A DNA stretch of 64,000 nucleotides from Panicum virgatum. Lineage: Eukaryota; Streptophyta; Magnoliopsida; Poales; Poaceae. Shown piece after piece: positions 22,480-33,536 of the stretch (positions within the stretch are counted from its first letter, which is position 1; each line of letters begins with the position of its first letter). The position numbers were made by a program, and so were the translations under genes. The notes under the pieces are model-generated. The model did no database searches, was not told where the DNA came from, and saw nothing but the letters and a program-made list of their open reading frames with translations. The stretch is taken from positions 13,323,900-13,387,899 of the forward strand of contig NC_053138.1 in NCBI RefSeq assembly GCF_016808335.1, given 5' to 3'.

Positions 22480-23181
22480 CAACAATAGTTGACGTGATCG
22501 AAGATAGTAGTACTAACATCTTCTTATCTCTGATGCACATCAAGCTTGGCATGCCACCAGTTATGAATATTGTGGCAATCGATACGGGATCCACCCTTTC
22601 TTGAGTACAATGGCGGCCACGCGAGCTGCCTTGCCATGATCAAGCAACAGAGGCCGGACATATCTTTGACCCCACCAAATCCATGACGGTCCGGCATACG
22701 CGCTACATATCAAGTGAATGCTTTTCAAATTGCATGATCTTCGGCTCGAGTTTGCAAATTGTATGGAGAAGGAGGATACTTGCCTTTAGAGATGTTCTTT
22801 GAAAACGTGTGAGCATAGACAGCTGGCAAAGGGGTATGAGATAACCTTAACATCGGAAATGAGTAGGATATTAGCTTTGGTTTCCTCTTCGGGTGTAATA
22901 AGGAAGCAAGAGTTATTGGCTTTGGCGGCAACAGTTTCTCCTTCTTCAAGCAAATCACAAAGCTGATCAGCTATAAGTCCTCTTCTTTCTCCTCATGGGG
23001 GCTTGTGCCCCCCTATCCCGACCCTAGATTTGCCTACTGACTACAACACATCCACCTACTGTTTGCCTAGTGAGGAATCATTTGACATTCCAAGTCTTGG
23101 GCAATTGGGTGACATCGATCGTCCAAGATGATCTTCGAGATCCAGGGCAAGAGATTTGACTTCCGATATGGAGCCTACTGA
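22480..23181 (+). pseudogene. Plant aspartic protease (pepsin A1, nepenthesin/CDR1-like), dead
   Basis: The active-site island near 22550-22602 reads MNIVAIDTGSTLS, with the catalytic DTGS. A stop follows at once where relatives continue WVQC. Further islands in shifting frames are GHIFDPTKSMTV (about 22660), GFLFGCNKEARVIGFGGNSF (22870-22940) and the C-terminal FEIQGKRFDFRYGAY ending in TGA at 23179-23181. Order and spacing match secreted plant aspartic proteases. Several frameshifts and stops rule out a working enzyme. The second catalytic DSG was not found. Confidence 0.78.
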
Positions 23182-23316
23182 ATGCTGATTATGTTCTCCT
23201 TTGGTTTCATGTGAGTAATCAACGTTGATCCATGTGTTGGTTCATTGCCTTTAATTATTTCTTCGTGACCAAGAAATTATAAACGACAGTTTGCATCGAT
23301 GTTAAGCTAGTATATA

Positions 23317-23464
23317 CTCCCTTCGTTCAAAATCATTTGTCATTTTGACTTTTCTCCATACATAAATTTTGATATACACCTAGATATAACATATATCTAA
23401 ATGCATAATAAAAATTATACACCTAAAATTTCAAAACGGATAATTATTTAGGATTAGAAGGGAG
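23317..23464. mobile_element. Stowaway-type MITE, 148 bp
   Basis: Ends CTCCCTTCGTTCAAAATCAT and, from the right, CTCCCTTCTAATCCTAA, flanked by TA on both sides (23315-23316, 23465-23466). Confidence 0.8.
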
Positions 23465-23792
23465 TACATAGTAGTTTCTGTTCGTGCAATGGCCTACTGG
23501 CCTTGTAGGTGCTGTTGGGGGCTGTTGGCTTGTGGAGCTTAGTCTCAGCTAGGAACCAAGTTGGGGAGGCTGTCTGCCTGTCCCGTCATGTTTTCCAATT
23601 GTCTTGCATTGCATGCTGATACAGTACGTATGCAGGTGCACATGACATGTGGAGGTGTATGGGATCCGGGGCCGTGTGAAGTTCGGCACCAGTCAGATGA
23701 GCTGCTAAGTGCTACCATTGCTAGTATTCCATCTGTGTCTGTCTTGGTTTTCATGTGTCGAACTCCTGCATGTTATGTGTACCCTGTGAACT

Positions 23793-23858
23793 TGGTCCTT
23801 TGTGGTGTTTACATACCATTTTTGGTGGTCCTTTGTGGTGTTTACGTACCATCTTCGG
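23793..23858 (+). repeat. Two tandem copies of a 33-bp unit
   Basis: TGGTCCTTTGTGGTGTTTAC occurs twice, 33 bases apart, each time followed by a TACCAT-type tail. No function is apparent. Confidence 0.75.
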
Positions 23859-23896
23859 TGATCTGTTACATGACGATATGGAAAGCTTTCCGTGGT

Positions 23897-25395
23897 TCTA
23901 CCACTTCCATTGATGGGGCCATTAGTTGTTGCTATCCCAGTGAATTTCCAGGCGGGCTGCTTGAACCCAATCTTGTAGGAGATGCCCCAACAAGCCTAGC
24001 TGACGTGTAGCGAAAGCAGACAAAAGGAAGCACATTTATAGGGAACCAGCGGCGGATAGGGGGTCTCAAGCCCCCTACCGGCGCACAAGGGAGCCACCCC
24101 TTGAAAATTTCTACCATGGATGCATAAAAAAGTAGAGCTTGAGCCAGGTATAAAGGTTGAAGAAGATGATTTCACAGTTTCGGGCCCGCAAATATGACTA
24201 GGCCCAATATGAAGTAGCAAAGCCATGGCTATATCCTGGTGCTGATGGTTATGGCTGGGCAATCGGGTAACCCGAAAAATTCGGGTCGGATAATTCGGGT
24301 TCTTCAAATTTCGAGTTTCAAAATTTAGAACCCGAAAATTACCTAAGAAAATGGAAACCCGACAATTCGGTACCCGACATTTCGGATTCGGGTTCGGGTA
24401 TGCCCGAAATACCAGAAAATCTCATCAACAACACGGATCTGCTCATGGCGCAGGAGCTCGGATGCGGAGAAGTCGTCCGTCGCCGAAGCCCCACCTGCCG
24501 CCGCCGCCAGTGGGACTGTGGGAGCGAGAGCGGAAGCTGGGGGCGTGGAAATCTGGAGGAGACGGATCCGGCGGGTGCGGGGCACGAGGCAAGCCGAGGT
24601 GCGCACGGCGGCACTGGTGCAGGCGGCGGTCACCGCTCAGGAACGTGAGCGCAGTTCGCGCGACGGCCGGGCGGCGCAGGCAGCTAGGTTCGGGGCGGCG
24701 GCCAGCAGCAGCTAGCGCACGCGAGCGCTCGGGCCTCTTGTTGCCTGGAAGTAGCTGGGCGGCACTAGAGATGCGGGAGGATTGGAGGAAAGAGAGATTG
24801 AGCGAGAAGGTCAAAACGATGGTTTTTTTCGCCTTTTGACGAGAGGTGACGGAAGGGGATCAGAATGGCTGGAGATAAGAGTCTTCAGCTTGATGGGCTG
24901 CGCAAGGCAAGGCAGTAGTGGGCTGGACTGTAATTGCAAGAACTTATTGTAGGCCTTCCACAATTTCAGGTTTTCGTGTAATTCGGGTACCCGATATTAA
25001 AATCCGAATTACTCGTAATAATTTCGGGTACCGTGGGTTGAAACCCGAATTAGCGTTCAAGTTTTTCGGACTCGGATTTTTCGGGTTCAGACTCGGGTTT
25101 TTCGGGTTCGGGTAATTTGCCCACCCATACTGATGGTGAGAAAAAAACTTCTCCCTCCACGGCCAGTAGCATTTCAGCTTTTCATCCGGACGCGTGAACT
25201 GAATTTGTGCCAAAACTGTTTGAGATCACCGAAGGGCCAAAATGGCAAAAGGTGAATACGCTGCTGAATGCTGTATACCAACAGAACATCATTATATTAA
25301 CCAATCATTGATCACTTTGCATAGTAATGGACTAGTAACAGGTAAAAGGTCCATTGGCTTGTTGGTGATCTAGTTTCTGCACAGGTGCACAATAA
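23897..25395 (-). pseudogene. Partial inverted genomic copy of the CaaX-protein gene
   Basis: Read on the minus strand, this matches the gene region about 8924-9564. It covers leader-intron sequence (ACCTGTGCAGAAACTAGATC near 25385), the start region (AAATGCTACTGGCCGTGGAG near 25170) and the coding part (CTAGGCTTGTTGGGGCATCT near 23990). It stops near the word AATGGAAGTGG. Intron and upstream sequence are present, so this is a DNA-level duplication, not a retrocopy. The copy has frame-breaking changes, lacks the 3' third and is split by an hAT insertion at 24250-25129. It cannot code for the protein. Confidence 0.85.
24250..25129. mobile_element. hAT-type non-autonomous element, 880 bp
   Basis: The 8-bp TSD CTGATGGT lies at 24242-24249 and 25130-25137. 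Ends are TATGGCTGGGCAA and, from the right, TATGGGTGGGCAA. Subterminal CGGGTAACCCGAA and TTCGGG words are abundant on both sides. The core (24430-24800) is GC-rich. Removing it restores continuity of the CaaX-gene copy, which proves it is a later insertion. Confidence 0.88.
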
Positions 25396-25667
25396 GCCAC
25401 GAGATTCCAATTCACTATAAAGCAACTAAGCAAGCACGATAAACAAACATACATAACCTCTCTCCTCCATCCATACACAGATATGATCAGGAGCTACTGC
25501 TACTGCTGCCATTAGTCCATTACCAATCCAGAGCTCATGCTCCGACTACCATTTCCGGCCACTATAGTACTATACACAACTTAGTAGCAAAAAGGTCAAA
25601 GAAAAAGCAAGAGAGAATGCAGAGACCACTACACAAAAAAGGACTAGATATAATACAGATATGAATG

Positions 25668-28600
25668 CTAGTATCTGTGAGACAAGTTGTGCCCATCTTG
25701 ACCCCAGGGACTTCTAGCGGTCTCGTTAGCACGCTGGGAATCATGTTGAGCCGGGCTCCTCTGCTCATGGTAACGCTGGTGCTCGTTTGGCAGCCGCCAG
25801 CTCCTGCTCCCAGCATCGCTGCTTGAATCCACCATCATGTCACCACCCTCCAGTATGCGGAGAACCTTCAGGCCATGTCAAAGAAAAAGTATAAGCACAT
25901 AGAATGCTAGTATCAAGATTTCGTACTTGGCGATAATGGAGACGAAAGAAACAACACTGTTGATATTGAGAATGACTAACATGGGACATGCGCGGCCTCA
26001 AATGAGGGTCACGCCTTATGCAAACGTTTGCTGCATGCAACATGCAGTAGACCTCATTTTCGCAGAAGCGGCCTCCTAGGCGTGGGTCAATCAGCTCATC
26101 GATTGCATAGTCTTCCAACAAAGGTCGAGCCTGTTACAAGCAAATCAAACATGGTCAGGGTAAAGAGATGACAACACCCACGAATCCGGAAACAAAAGTT
26201 GATTTACTCCCAGTTTGAATTTATGACTGGTGAACAAGTAGAAATATAGAGTTAGCTGGTTCCATGCCAGTTAGTTGCTTAACAAAAATTATTAAGTCAT
26301 AAGACAAGATTCAAACACTCCAGCAAATATTGAGGAGGTTCAACACAGGAAAGGAAGAAACTATCACCACCGACTGACTCGTACCATACATGGTTATACT
26401 TATACAACTACAGTAGGATCTTATATTAGCCAGACGTATAAAAATCCAGCATTAACAGACAGGAAACAGTCACAGTAGATGAACTGGTGATCTCACCCAT
26501 TCTGTTAAGAACTGCTGGCCCTTCGGTCTGTTAATATCCACAGCCTTCCGTCCGGTGACGAGTTCCACAAGTACAACTCCAAATGAGTAGACATCAGCCT
26601 TCTCTGTTATTTGCCCACTCTGAGCATATTCAGGCGCCAGATAACTACAAATAGTCAAAAAGAGGATCAGATTTGCGGAATTTCATCTAGTCATACCTGA
26701 CCATGGATGGCAAAGCGTATATGAGACATCTGAGCACTTACCCAAATGTACCAATGACTCTTGTTTCCACTCCCATGTCTCCATCAGGTTGCCATCTAGC
26801 CAGACCAAAATCTCCAACCTGTCACAAAGGTAAAATGACAATTCAACCTCATCATGCAATGACAGTTCAAACTTTTGGTGATGCCAATGAGAATGAAATA
26901 TTTGGTACAACTTAATGGCTCGCAGAATGTATGCATATTTATAGTGCAGCTTATGTAGAAGTTTTATTTTGCATGATAATAAAAATAATTTTCAGTGTGT
27001 TAAAGGAAATGACTCCTTTCGTATATTGTAATAGAGAGCTGATGATGATCATACCAGAGGTTCAAAATCATGTGTAACAAGGATGTTGTTTGGTCTCATA
27101 TCACGATGGATTATGCAACCAACTCTGCATTCTTCATGGAGATATCTCAGTCCTCTGGCAGCTCCTGCTGCAATCTTTTGTCTGGCAGACCATTCCAGAG
27201 TTTCTTCATTACGGCCTAACACAATGCGACAAATGGCTTAGAGAGGTTGAACTCAAAGAAATATTGCACCCTTTTGGCCAAGTATGGAAATCAAGGGAAG
27301 AGTATCGTAGCACATCAATAAATGCTTTATTAAGGTACTTGTAAGTTGCTTTCCCCCCTTTTCAAGCTTGTTATTTCGATCCCTTGATGTATTAACTACT
27401 GACAATGAAAATGGGCTTACCATAAAGATGTGAATCCAGTGATCCATTGCAGATGTACTCATAAACTAGCAAACGCCTCTTATCTTCAACACAAAAGCCA
27501 ATCAGCATTACAACATTCCGGTGCTGTGCACAACTCAGAACCTCCACCTCTGAGCAAAACTCGACATCACCTTGGGAGCTAGCAAGTTTGTGCTGCTTGA
27601 CAGCAATTGCTTGGCCATCAGGGAGGACACCTCTGTGAACAGACCCAAACCCACCTTCAGCCAAGAAATTTGCTTGGGAGAAGCCACCAGTTGCAAGCTC
27701 CAGTTCCGCATAGCTGAACCACCGCGGTGGTTTCCCAAATACAGGTGTCTTATGTTGACATATAGAACACAAAGGCGGTGGTCCAGGAGGTACCCTCCTG
27801 GACAATGAGACGGCATCTCTCACATTCCCTCTGAAGTTTAAGTCAGACCTGCTTCTGATTGCATTGATTTCAGTCAAGAGATCCAGTTTGGCAATCTTCT
27901 CGAGCAAAGAATCTGCTGTAGGTGTCCTTCTAGGGCGATTTCCTAGCAGTCTGGTGGGTGCAGGCTCCTGTAAAATGTCAACCATCCATGGCTTAAGTGA
28001 TGAGGCTGCTGGAGGGGTCGAAACTTCACTCTCAGAGTCAGATATATTAACATCTGAATGCTGGATATTATCCTTGGTTGCCTCTTTCGTCAAAGAGCTA
28101 TTTGTATCTGAAGCACAAAATGGAGAAGTGGCAGGGTCAGAGCTTGAGACAGAGGAAGTTCCAGCATCAGTAGTGTCAAATGGAGCTTCTGACTCTGGGC
28201 TGCTACTTGGTGTCACGGATGGTCCTTGAATCGAACTCCGCTGCTCATTAATATTACTTGCAGTATTACAGTCTGATGTACTCGGCTCAGGTGGTAACTG
28301 TGGAGTTGAATTTGACTCCTTTTCAGGCGATCCCACCAGGTTCAACCGAAGAACTTTGGGCCGAGAACGCTTCATGACTACAATATTGCACTGCAGTTCT
28401 TCCAGGCAACGCTTCTCCTCATGCTTCAGCTCCCTGAGCAAGATGGCAAGACAAACTTCAGTTAAGGAATGAGCTATGCAAGAGAAGGGTTACAACGACA
28501 GGATGGCGTCAGCACTGAAGAAAGGTAATGTGTGACATTACTTGTCTAGCACAACCCAGCTCGCTTGTGCTCGCTTTGATTCAGTGGCTACGGTACCAGA

Positions 28601-29312
28601 AGGCAATCCAGATAGAATCCTGACCTTCACATTTATCTACACAACAAGTGACATAAGTAAAAAAAACGAAATGAAATCTTGCTGGCTGAAGATGGTAGAG
28701 CCAGGAAATGAAAGGGTGATATGGTGCTACCAAACCTTGTTCGGATCATAGACTTCGTGAAGTTTTAGCATCATCTGGGAGCACAACTCAGAGACGTCTG
28801 ACTTCTGATTCAATACAGCCTTGTGGCCACTTGCGCAATCCCCCGCAAAGAACGGAAAGCCCCAGAACTTCCTACCTTAAAAGGAGAAGAAAAGAGCACG
28901 TATTCAACAAGGACAGAAAATTTGGAAGTTTAGGTATGCAAACATGATTAGTTGGACACCCAAATCGTACTGACATATATAGCTTAATGATACAGTAGTA
29001 CATTTCAAAGCGTTGTTTTGTACTGCAGTGTTTGAAAGGCAGGCTTGGTAGTACAGAAGAATTGTTGCGGTAGGAAAGCTGAAGAAGGGGTCATATGCAT
29101 ATACCTGAGCTCGGCGGCGGGATGACGACGAGCAGCAGGATGCTGTCGCCGTGCTGGACGACATGCGTGAGCGCCCACACGACGGCCGTCTTGGAGATCT
29201 CCCTCGCGGCGGCGCGCACGGCCACCACCACCACGGCACCCGCTCCCGGCCCCTTCTCCGCGGCCCTCTCCGGCTGCAGGCCGGAGGCCGCCGCCGCCGC
29301 CTTGTTCCTCAT
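25668..29312 (-). CDS. Receptor-like cytoplasmic kinase with N-terminal USP-like region
   Basis: Nine exons: 29312-29105, 28875-28736, 28636-28542, 28433-27421, 27215-27055, 26818-26742, 26644-26497, 26130-25981 and 25865-25668. All junctions are GT-AG and in phase; 729 residues. The N-terminus (about 1-150: [21 protein letters not shown]) resembles a universal-stress-protein fold. A Ser/Thr-rich linker (170-300) leads to a kinase domain: glycine loop [12 protein letters not shown], Lys427 (AVKQ), HRDMRPNN with Asp524, DFG at 542-544, APE in YLAPEYA. The invariant Lys after HRD is Arg here. Relatives are often labelled inactive protein kinase (SELMODRAFT_444075-like), but the main catalytic residues are present. 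The start at 29312 was chosen because relatives begin just before the USP-like part. An upstream in-frame ATG at 29432 is possible. Confidence 0.9.
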
Positions 29313-30573
29313 CTCGGAGCGGCAAGGAACTCCTGCCAGCCGGTTCAAATCATCTCCCAGTGAGGAAACGAGAAACAAAACAAAGCACGCCGGACGCCGA
29401 AGCGGAGACAGAGAGAGGCAATGGCGCCGCACAGCCGCGCACCCACCGCTCTTCCCTGGCGACTTTTAATGCCCAGGGAAGGAGACGAAGCGAGGGTACT
29501 ACACAACAGCCACCACTTGGCGCCGCTCGTGTCCGAGGCGAGAAAAAGAACAAGCAGGAAGCAATCAATCGAGGTGAAAAAGGAGGCGAGCCGGGGGGGG
29601 GGGGGGGGGGCGGCCCGACGGATGGGGATGCAGCCGGAGGCAAGCAGCGCAGGGTAGGAGGAGGACGCCGAGGCGAGGCCGGCGCTGTAGCCGAGCGACA
29701 GCGACGCGGGTGGGCGGCCACACCCCGGACCTGTCAGATCCCACAGTTGTGCGTTGTGCCCCCACCGGACCCGTCTCGCGTCCTCTCCTCCCCCAGCGAA
29801 TCGAGCGGAGAGCAGTTGGATTGCTCCGAGCGGCTCCGAAATCCGCGGATTGTGCTGCGATTCCGCGGAGAGATTGGTTCGGCCAACGGACAGCGGTAGC
29901 GCTGCTTTGCTTGCATCCAGGAGGAACCCAACGGCCTCCCCGGAGCAGAGCAACGAACTGGAACCACGAGACGCGCATTTTCCTCCTCCCGGAGAAACCG
30001 AAAGCTTTGTTGTTTGCTTGGTCGTCGAGTCGAGATACACGGAGCAGAGAGACCCACCTCGTCACCTCGCAGAGCGGACGACCGCCGGCAGCCGCCTTGG
30101 CAATGGCGCCGCGACGAGCTCGATCGCCTCCACCCGCCGCGCGTTGACCGGCTAGCGCCTCACCGGCGCGAGAAAGAATCTGGCCGTAAACTAGAATTGC
30201 CAGCTGGGGAGTGGAGTGGAGACGGCGAGAGAGAGATCAGGAGAGAGAAGAAAAACTCCATGGTCGCGGCCGGTGCGGGGGCGGCCTCCGAGCTCAGCCT
30301 GCTATTACTACGGATCACCGTCGAACGGCCAGCTTGCTGCTCGTGGGGCGTGCCCGAACCCCTGCCCCTCGCCGTCCCGGCTATTCACGGCTCTGCCACC
30401 GCTGCAGTGACCCTGTGCCAGTGTGCCGCGGTGTCGCGAGAGCACTTGCCACTTTGCCAGGGACGACGTCTGGGACGGCCCCGCGGCCGTCCTTGGTGGA
30501 CCGGGGGAGCTGCTGACGTGTCGTGACCCTGCGAGAGCGTGAGCTGGCACCCTGCAATGCATGCGGTTGCGGC
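29313..30573. other. Upstream region of the receptor-like cytoplasmic kinase
   Basis: GC-rich 5' flank with many overlapping open frames on both strands and no domain in any of them. It includes an 18-G run. It is likely promoter and 5' UTR of the minus-strand kinase. I could not place a TATA box. Confidence 0.5.
29593..29610 (+). repeat. Homopolymer of 18 G
   Basis: Uninterrupted G run in the upstream region of the cytoplasmic kinase, one of three such runs of 17 or more in this window. Confidence 0.95.
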
Positions 30574-31498
30574 CAGGGTTTACCTTTTCGTTTTTTTTCC
30601 GAATCCCGCCGTTTGCCGGAAACGAAATTTCGGCCGAAATTTCGCCGAATTTCGCTAATTCCGAACGGAAAGAGAATTCAAATTCAAAAAACGAAATTTC
30701 GGTGAATTCCGACCGAAATTTCGGTGATTTCGACCGAAATTTCGGTGATTTCGACCGGAAAATGATGTCCGTTGTGATTTTCGTACTGTTCCCGAGGTCA
30801 AATGAAAAACTTTTGAATACCAACTTTGTTCAGTTTTTCGAGATCTACAACTTTTGTTTCAGGAACTTTTTCATTTGAGCAATGGTTTGAAAGTTATTTA
30901 ATTATTTCAAAAACTACCAATTAAAAGTCTTGTCATTTCATGTGACAACTTTCATTTTCTCTCTTAGGCCTCAACTGGACTTTTATTATTCTTATTATGG
31001 CGGATATTTCTATAAATTTTTAGGGACATTAGTTGATCCAATTGAAAGTTGTTTTAAATCCAAGACAAACATGATTTGAATTGGTTATCAATTCATGTGA
31101 CAGTGTTTGAATTTTTTGTTTGATTCAATTTGTATAGAGAATTCCTAAAATGTAGTTTGTATAGAGCGAGGAGGGGTCTGGAGAAATGCCAAGCTGCATC
31201 GGATACTAAAAAACTATAAATTCTACCTCATTAGACTACAAATAACCTTGTTTTTCAACTAAAATATAATTTTAGCCTAGCAAATGATTTTAGATTTGAG
31301 TGTGTTCTAGTCCTATTTGCTCAGAAGAACACCTAGTTTTTTATCATATTTTTTTCGAATTTTTTATAAATATTTTTGAATTTTTAAATTTGAAAACAAA
31401 AAATGGTGAAAAATACCGAAATTTCTCTTCCCGGTAACTAGCGAAAACGAAAAAAAACACCGAATTTCGGCGAAATTCGACCGAAAAATTTAACCCTG
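30574..31498. mobile_element. hAT-type element, 925 bp
   Basis: The 8-bp TSD GTTGCGGC lies at 30566-30573 and 31499-31506. Ends are CAGGGTTTACC and TTTAACCCTG. The CAGGGTT start plus an 8-bp TSD fits hAT. The subterminal region holds many CCGAAATTTCGG palindromes, typical of transposase-binding arrays. The interior is AT-rich and shows no transposase, so it is non-autonomous. Confidence 0.87.
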
Positions 31499-31544
31499 GT
31501 TGCGGCAGCGGCAGCTCAGCTGCTCAGGGTTGATCTTGGCCATG

Positions 31545-31829
31545 TTCCTAGCACAATTTGTGTTAGAAAACTTTGACGATTAATTATTAGTATTAAATAA
31601 ATGCAGTTTGTAAAATTAACTCCATAACTCTTGCGTTAGAAATCATGAAGAATCTAATGAGGTCTTTGACCGCGTGTTTAGAAAATGGTTATTGTAGCAT
31701 TACTGTAGCAATTATCAATTAATTAATATCATTAGATTCGTCGCGAAAAGTTACACTCTTTTCTAAAAAAAATTTATTTAGTACTTCATACGTGTAAGAT
31801 TTTTTTCCGAAAAACGGCGTGCTAGAAAG
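31545..31829. mobile_element. MITE family B copy
   Basis: Inverted ends TTCCTAGCAC and GTGCTAGAAA. Internal words GAAGAATCTAATGAGG and ATTAGATTCGTCGCGAAAAG are inverted to each other. Related to 12490-12709 and 54790-55060. The TSD is not clear. Confidence 0.6.
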
Positions 31830-32719
31830 TAGGATGATCCAAACAAGGCCCTTGTAGGTTTCACGGAAGTGGCACGAGAGGAGGGTGTGGTGAGGCCGCG
31901 GCCAACGTGCCAGCGAGGCCCTCCTTTGTAATGTTTACCTGTACTTGCAATAGTAACATGAGAGACCACGGCTCCATCTCAAAGCATGATGATGATTGAT
32001 CGAAAAAACAGCTGAAGTTGAAGCTACTAACTATTGGTATTGGTATTACTTTTTTTTACCGTATTTGTAATACTGGTCCGTAGCCAGTATAGGTTTCACA
32101 AAGTTATCGTTACGGTGTTAGATTACCGAAGAGGTGAGCTACACATTGTCCCATGAGATTGATCCGTTTCTGACTGGAAAACACTCGGTGACTACACAAT
32201 CTCTCCCTCTCGCTCTCGGAAGTGAAAAGGGACTTCTCGACAACGAATTGTTAAAAGGAGAGTTGATGCCTAGAACGACTGAAGAAATGACCGGAACGTT
32301 GAAGTTTTGAAGTAGGCTCCTACAAAGGTAACAGCACAGCGTGGAGCGACATGTCAATATCTCGATGAGGTGACGACATACCAGGGAAGGGGGTGAGGGG
32401 AAAAAGGTCGTAAATGCCAAGCACAAGATGCTGGACGGTGGACTGTTTAACTGTAGGCGCTAGCCTGATGCCCGGCCTAATGGAAAGGAGACACGCAGCG
32501 CCTGACGCTGACTCGCTGTGACTGTGACCATGAGCATGCTATTGCCGGCCACGGGCAGCTGGAACTTGACACACAGACACACACTGTGGTAGTCAGGGGA
32601 TCCCAATCAAATCAAATCCACTTTTACCTTTTTTTCTTTACACACGTTTCCCGCGCAGGCCGGGGCCTGGGGGGGGGAGCTTGGAGTCATGGAGCAGCAT
32701 GGCCAGTGGCACTGCAGCG
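31830..32719. other. Intergenic, no supported feature
   Basis: No coding similarity or bounded repeat found. Confidence 0.5.
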
Positions 32720-32721
32720 TA

Positions 32722-33062
32722 AGACTGTACATAGCGAGAAGAGCAAATGAAGGAGTAAATGTACTGTTTGGCACTGTAGATGTACTGTTTGGCACTGTAG
32801 ACAGAGGGGGCGTGGAAATCGAGGAGGAGATGCTCCTGAGTTTGCTCGGCCCGTTGTGGACGGCCTAAATAACCCCCAACCCAGGTGGGCCTTCTCTTCT
32901 TCTTCGCGGCGCCCGCCCCCGACAGGGGCGCTTCAACTGCAAGAGCAAATTTGCTCTTGCCTCGTTTCCCACGCCCTCTCTGTCTACAGTGCCAAACAGT
33001 GCATCTACAGTGTCAAACAGTAGATTTACTCCTCCATTTACTCCTATCGCTGTGGACGGTCT
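32722..33062. mobile_element. Foldback MITE, 341 bp
   Basis: The arms are inverted copies: left AGACTGTACATAGCGA and, from the right, AGACCGTCCACAGCGA, with TA flanking both sides. GTTTGGCACTGTAGA-type words occur twice in the left arm and inverted in the right arm. The TA target suggests a Stowaway-like mechanism, but the ends differ from the classic CTCCCTCC. Confidence 0.65.
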
Positions 33063-33127
33063 TACTAACCTGACGGCTGACTCCCAGAAAAGAAAAGGAA
33101 AGGCGTCTGAATTCGATGCGTTTCGAT

Positions 33128-33144
33128 GGGGGGGGGGGGGGGGG
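33128..33144 (+). repeat. Homopolymer of 17 G
   Basis: Uninterrupted G run in intergenic DNA, followed by a CGGGCGGGC tract. Confidence 0.95.
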
Positions 33145-33536
33145 CGGGCGGGCAGCTTTGAATTCAACTGCTCGTCCTCCAACTCCAAATTAAAGGCCCC
33201 TTGCGTTCAATCATGGCGCTTTGCGGGCTCGCCTCGGCGACCGCGTCCCGGGGGTGTTTGAAAAGAAATAGGGAAGAAATATTTGCCTTCCCCGCCGCCC
33301 GTCCCGGTTCCAATTTTTATTTTCTGGCGCAAAATCAACTCACTACTAGCAGCATGCAAAAAGGCCGTGACGGCAAGCATGCAGCGACAGCAGCTGCTGC
33401 TTTGCCTTTGCTATTCAAATTAAAGATGGAGTACTTTTTTAAGATTAAATTAAAGATGCACTTCTACTCCGATCCACTCTTGTAGTACCGTTACTAGGTT
33501 CTTTGATTTGGTCATTGTGATTGGTAGGCTGCCCTA

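Noticed and set aside
24351..24839. 162-residue plus-strand frame
   Set aside because: Internal to the hAT element at 24250-25129 and without similarity to known proteins.
29345..30155. Overlapping frames up to 231 residues upstream of the cytoplasmic kinase
   Set aside because: All six frames are open by composition, none has a domain, and one contains the 18-G run.
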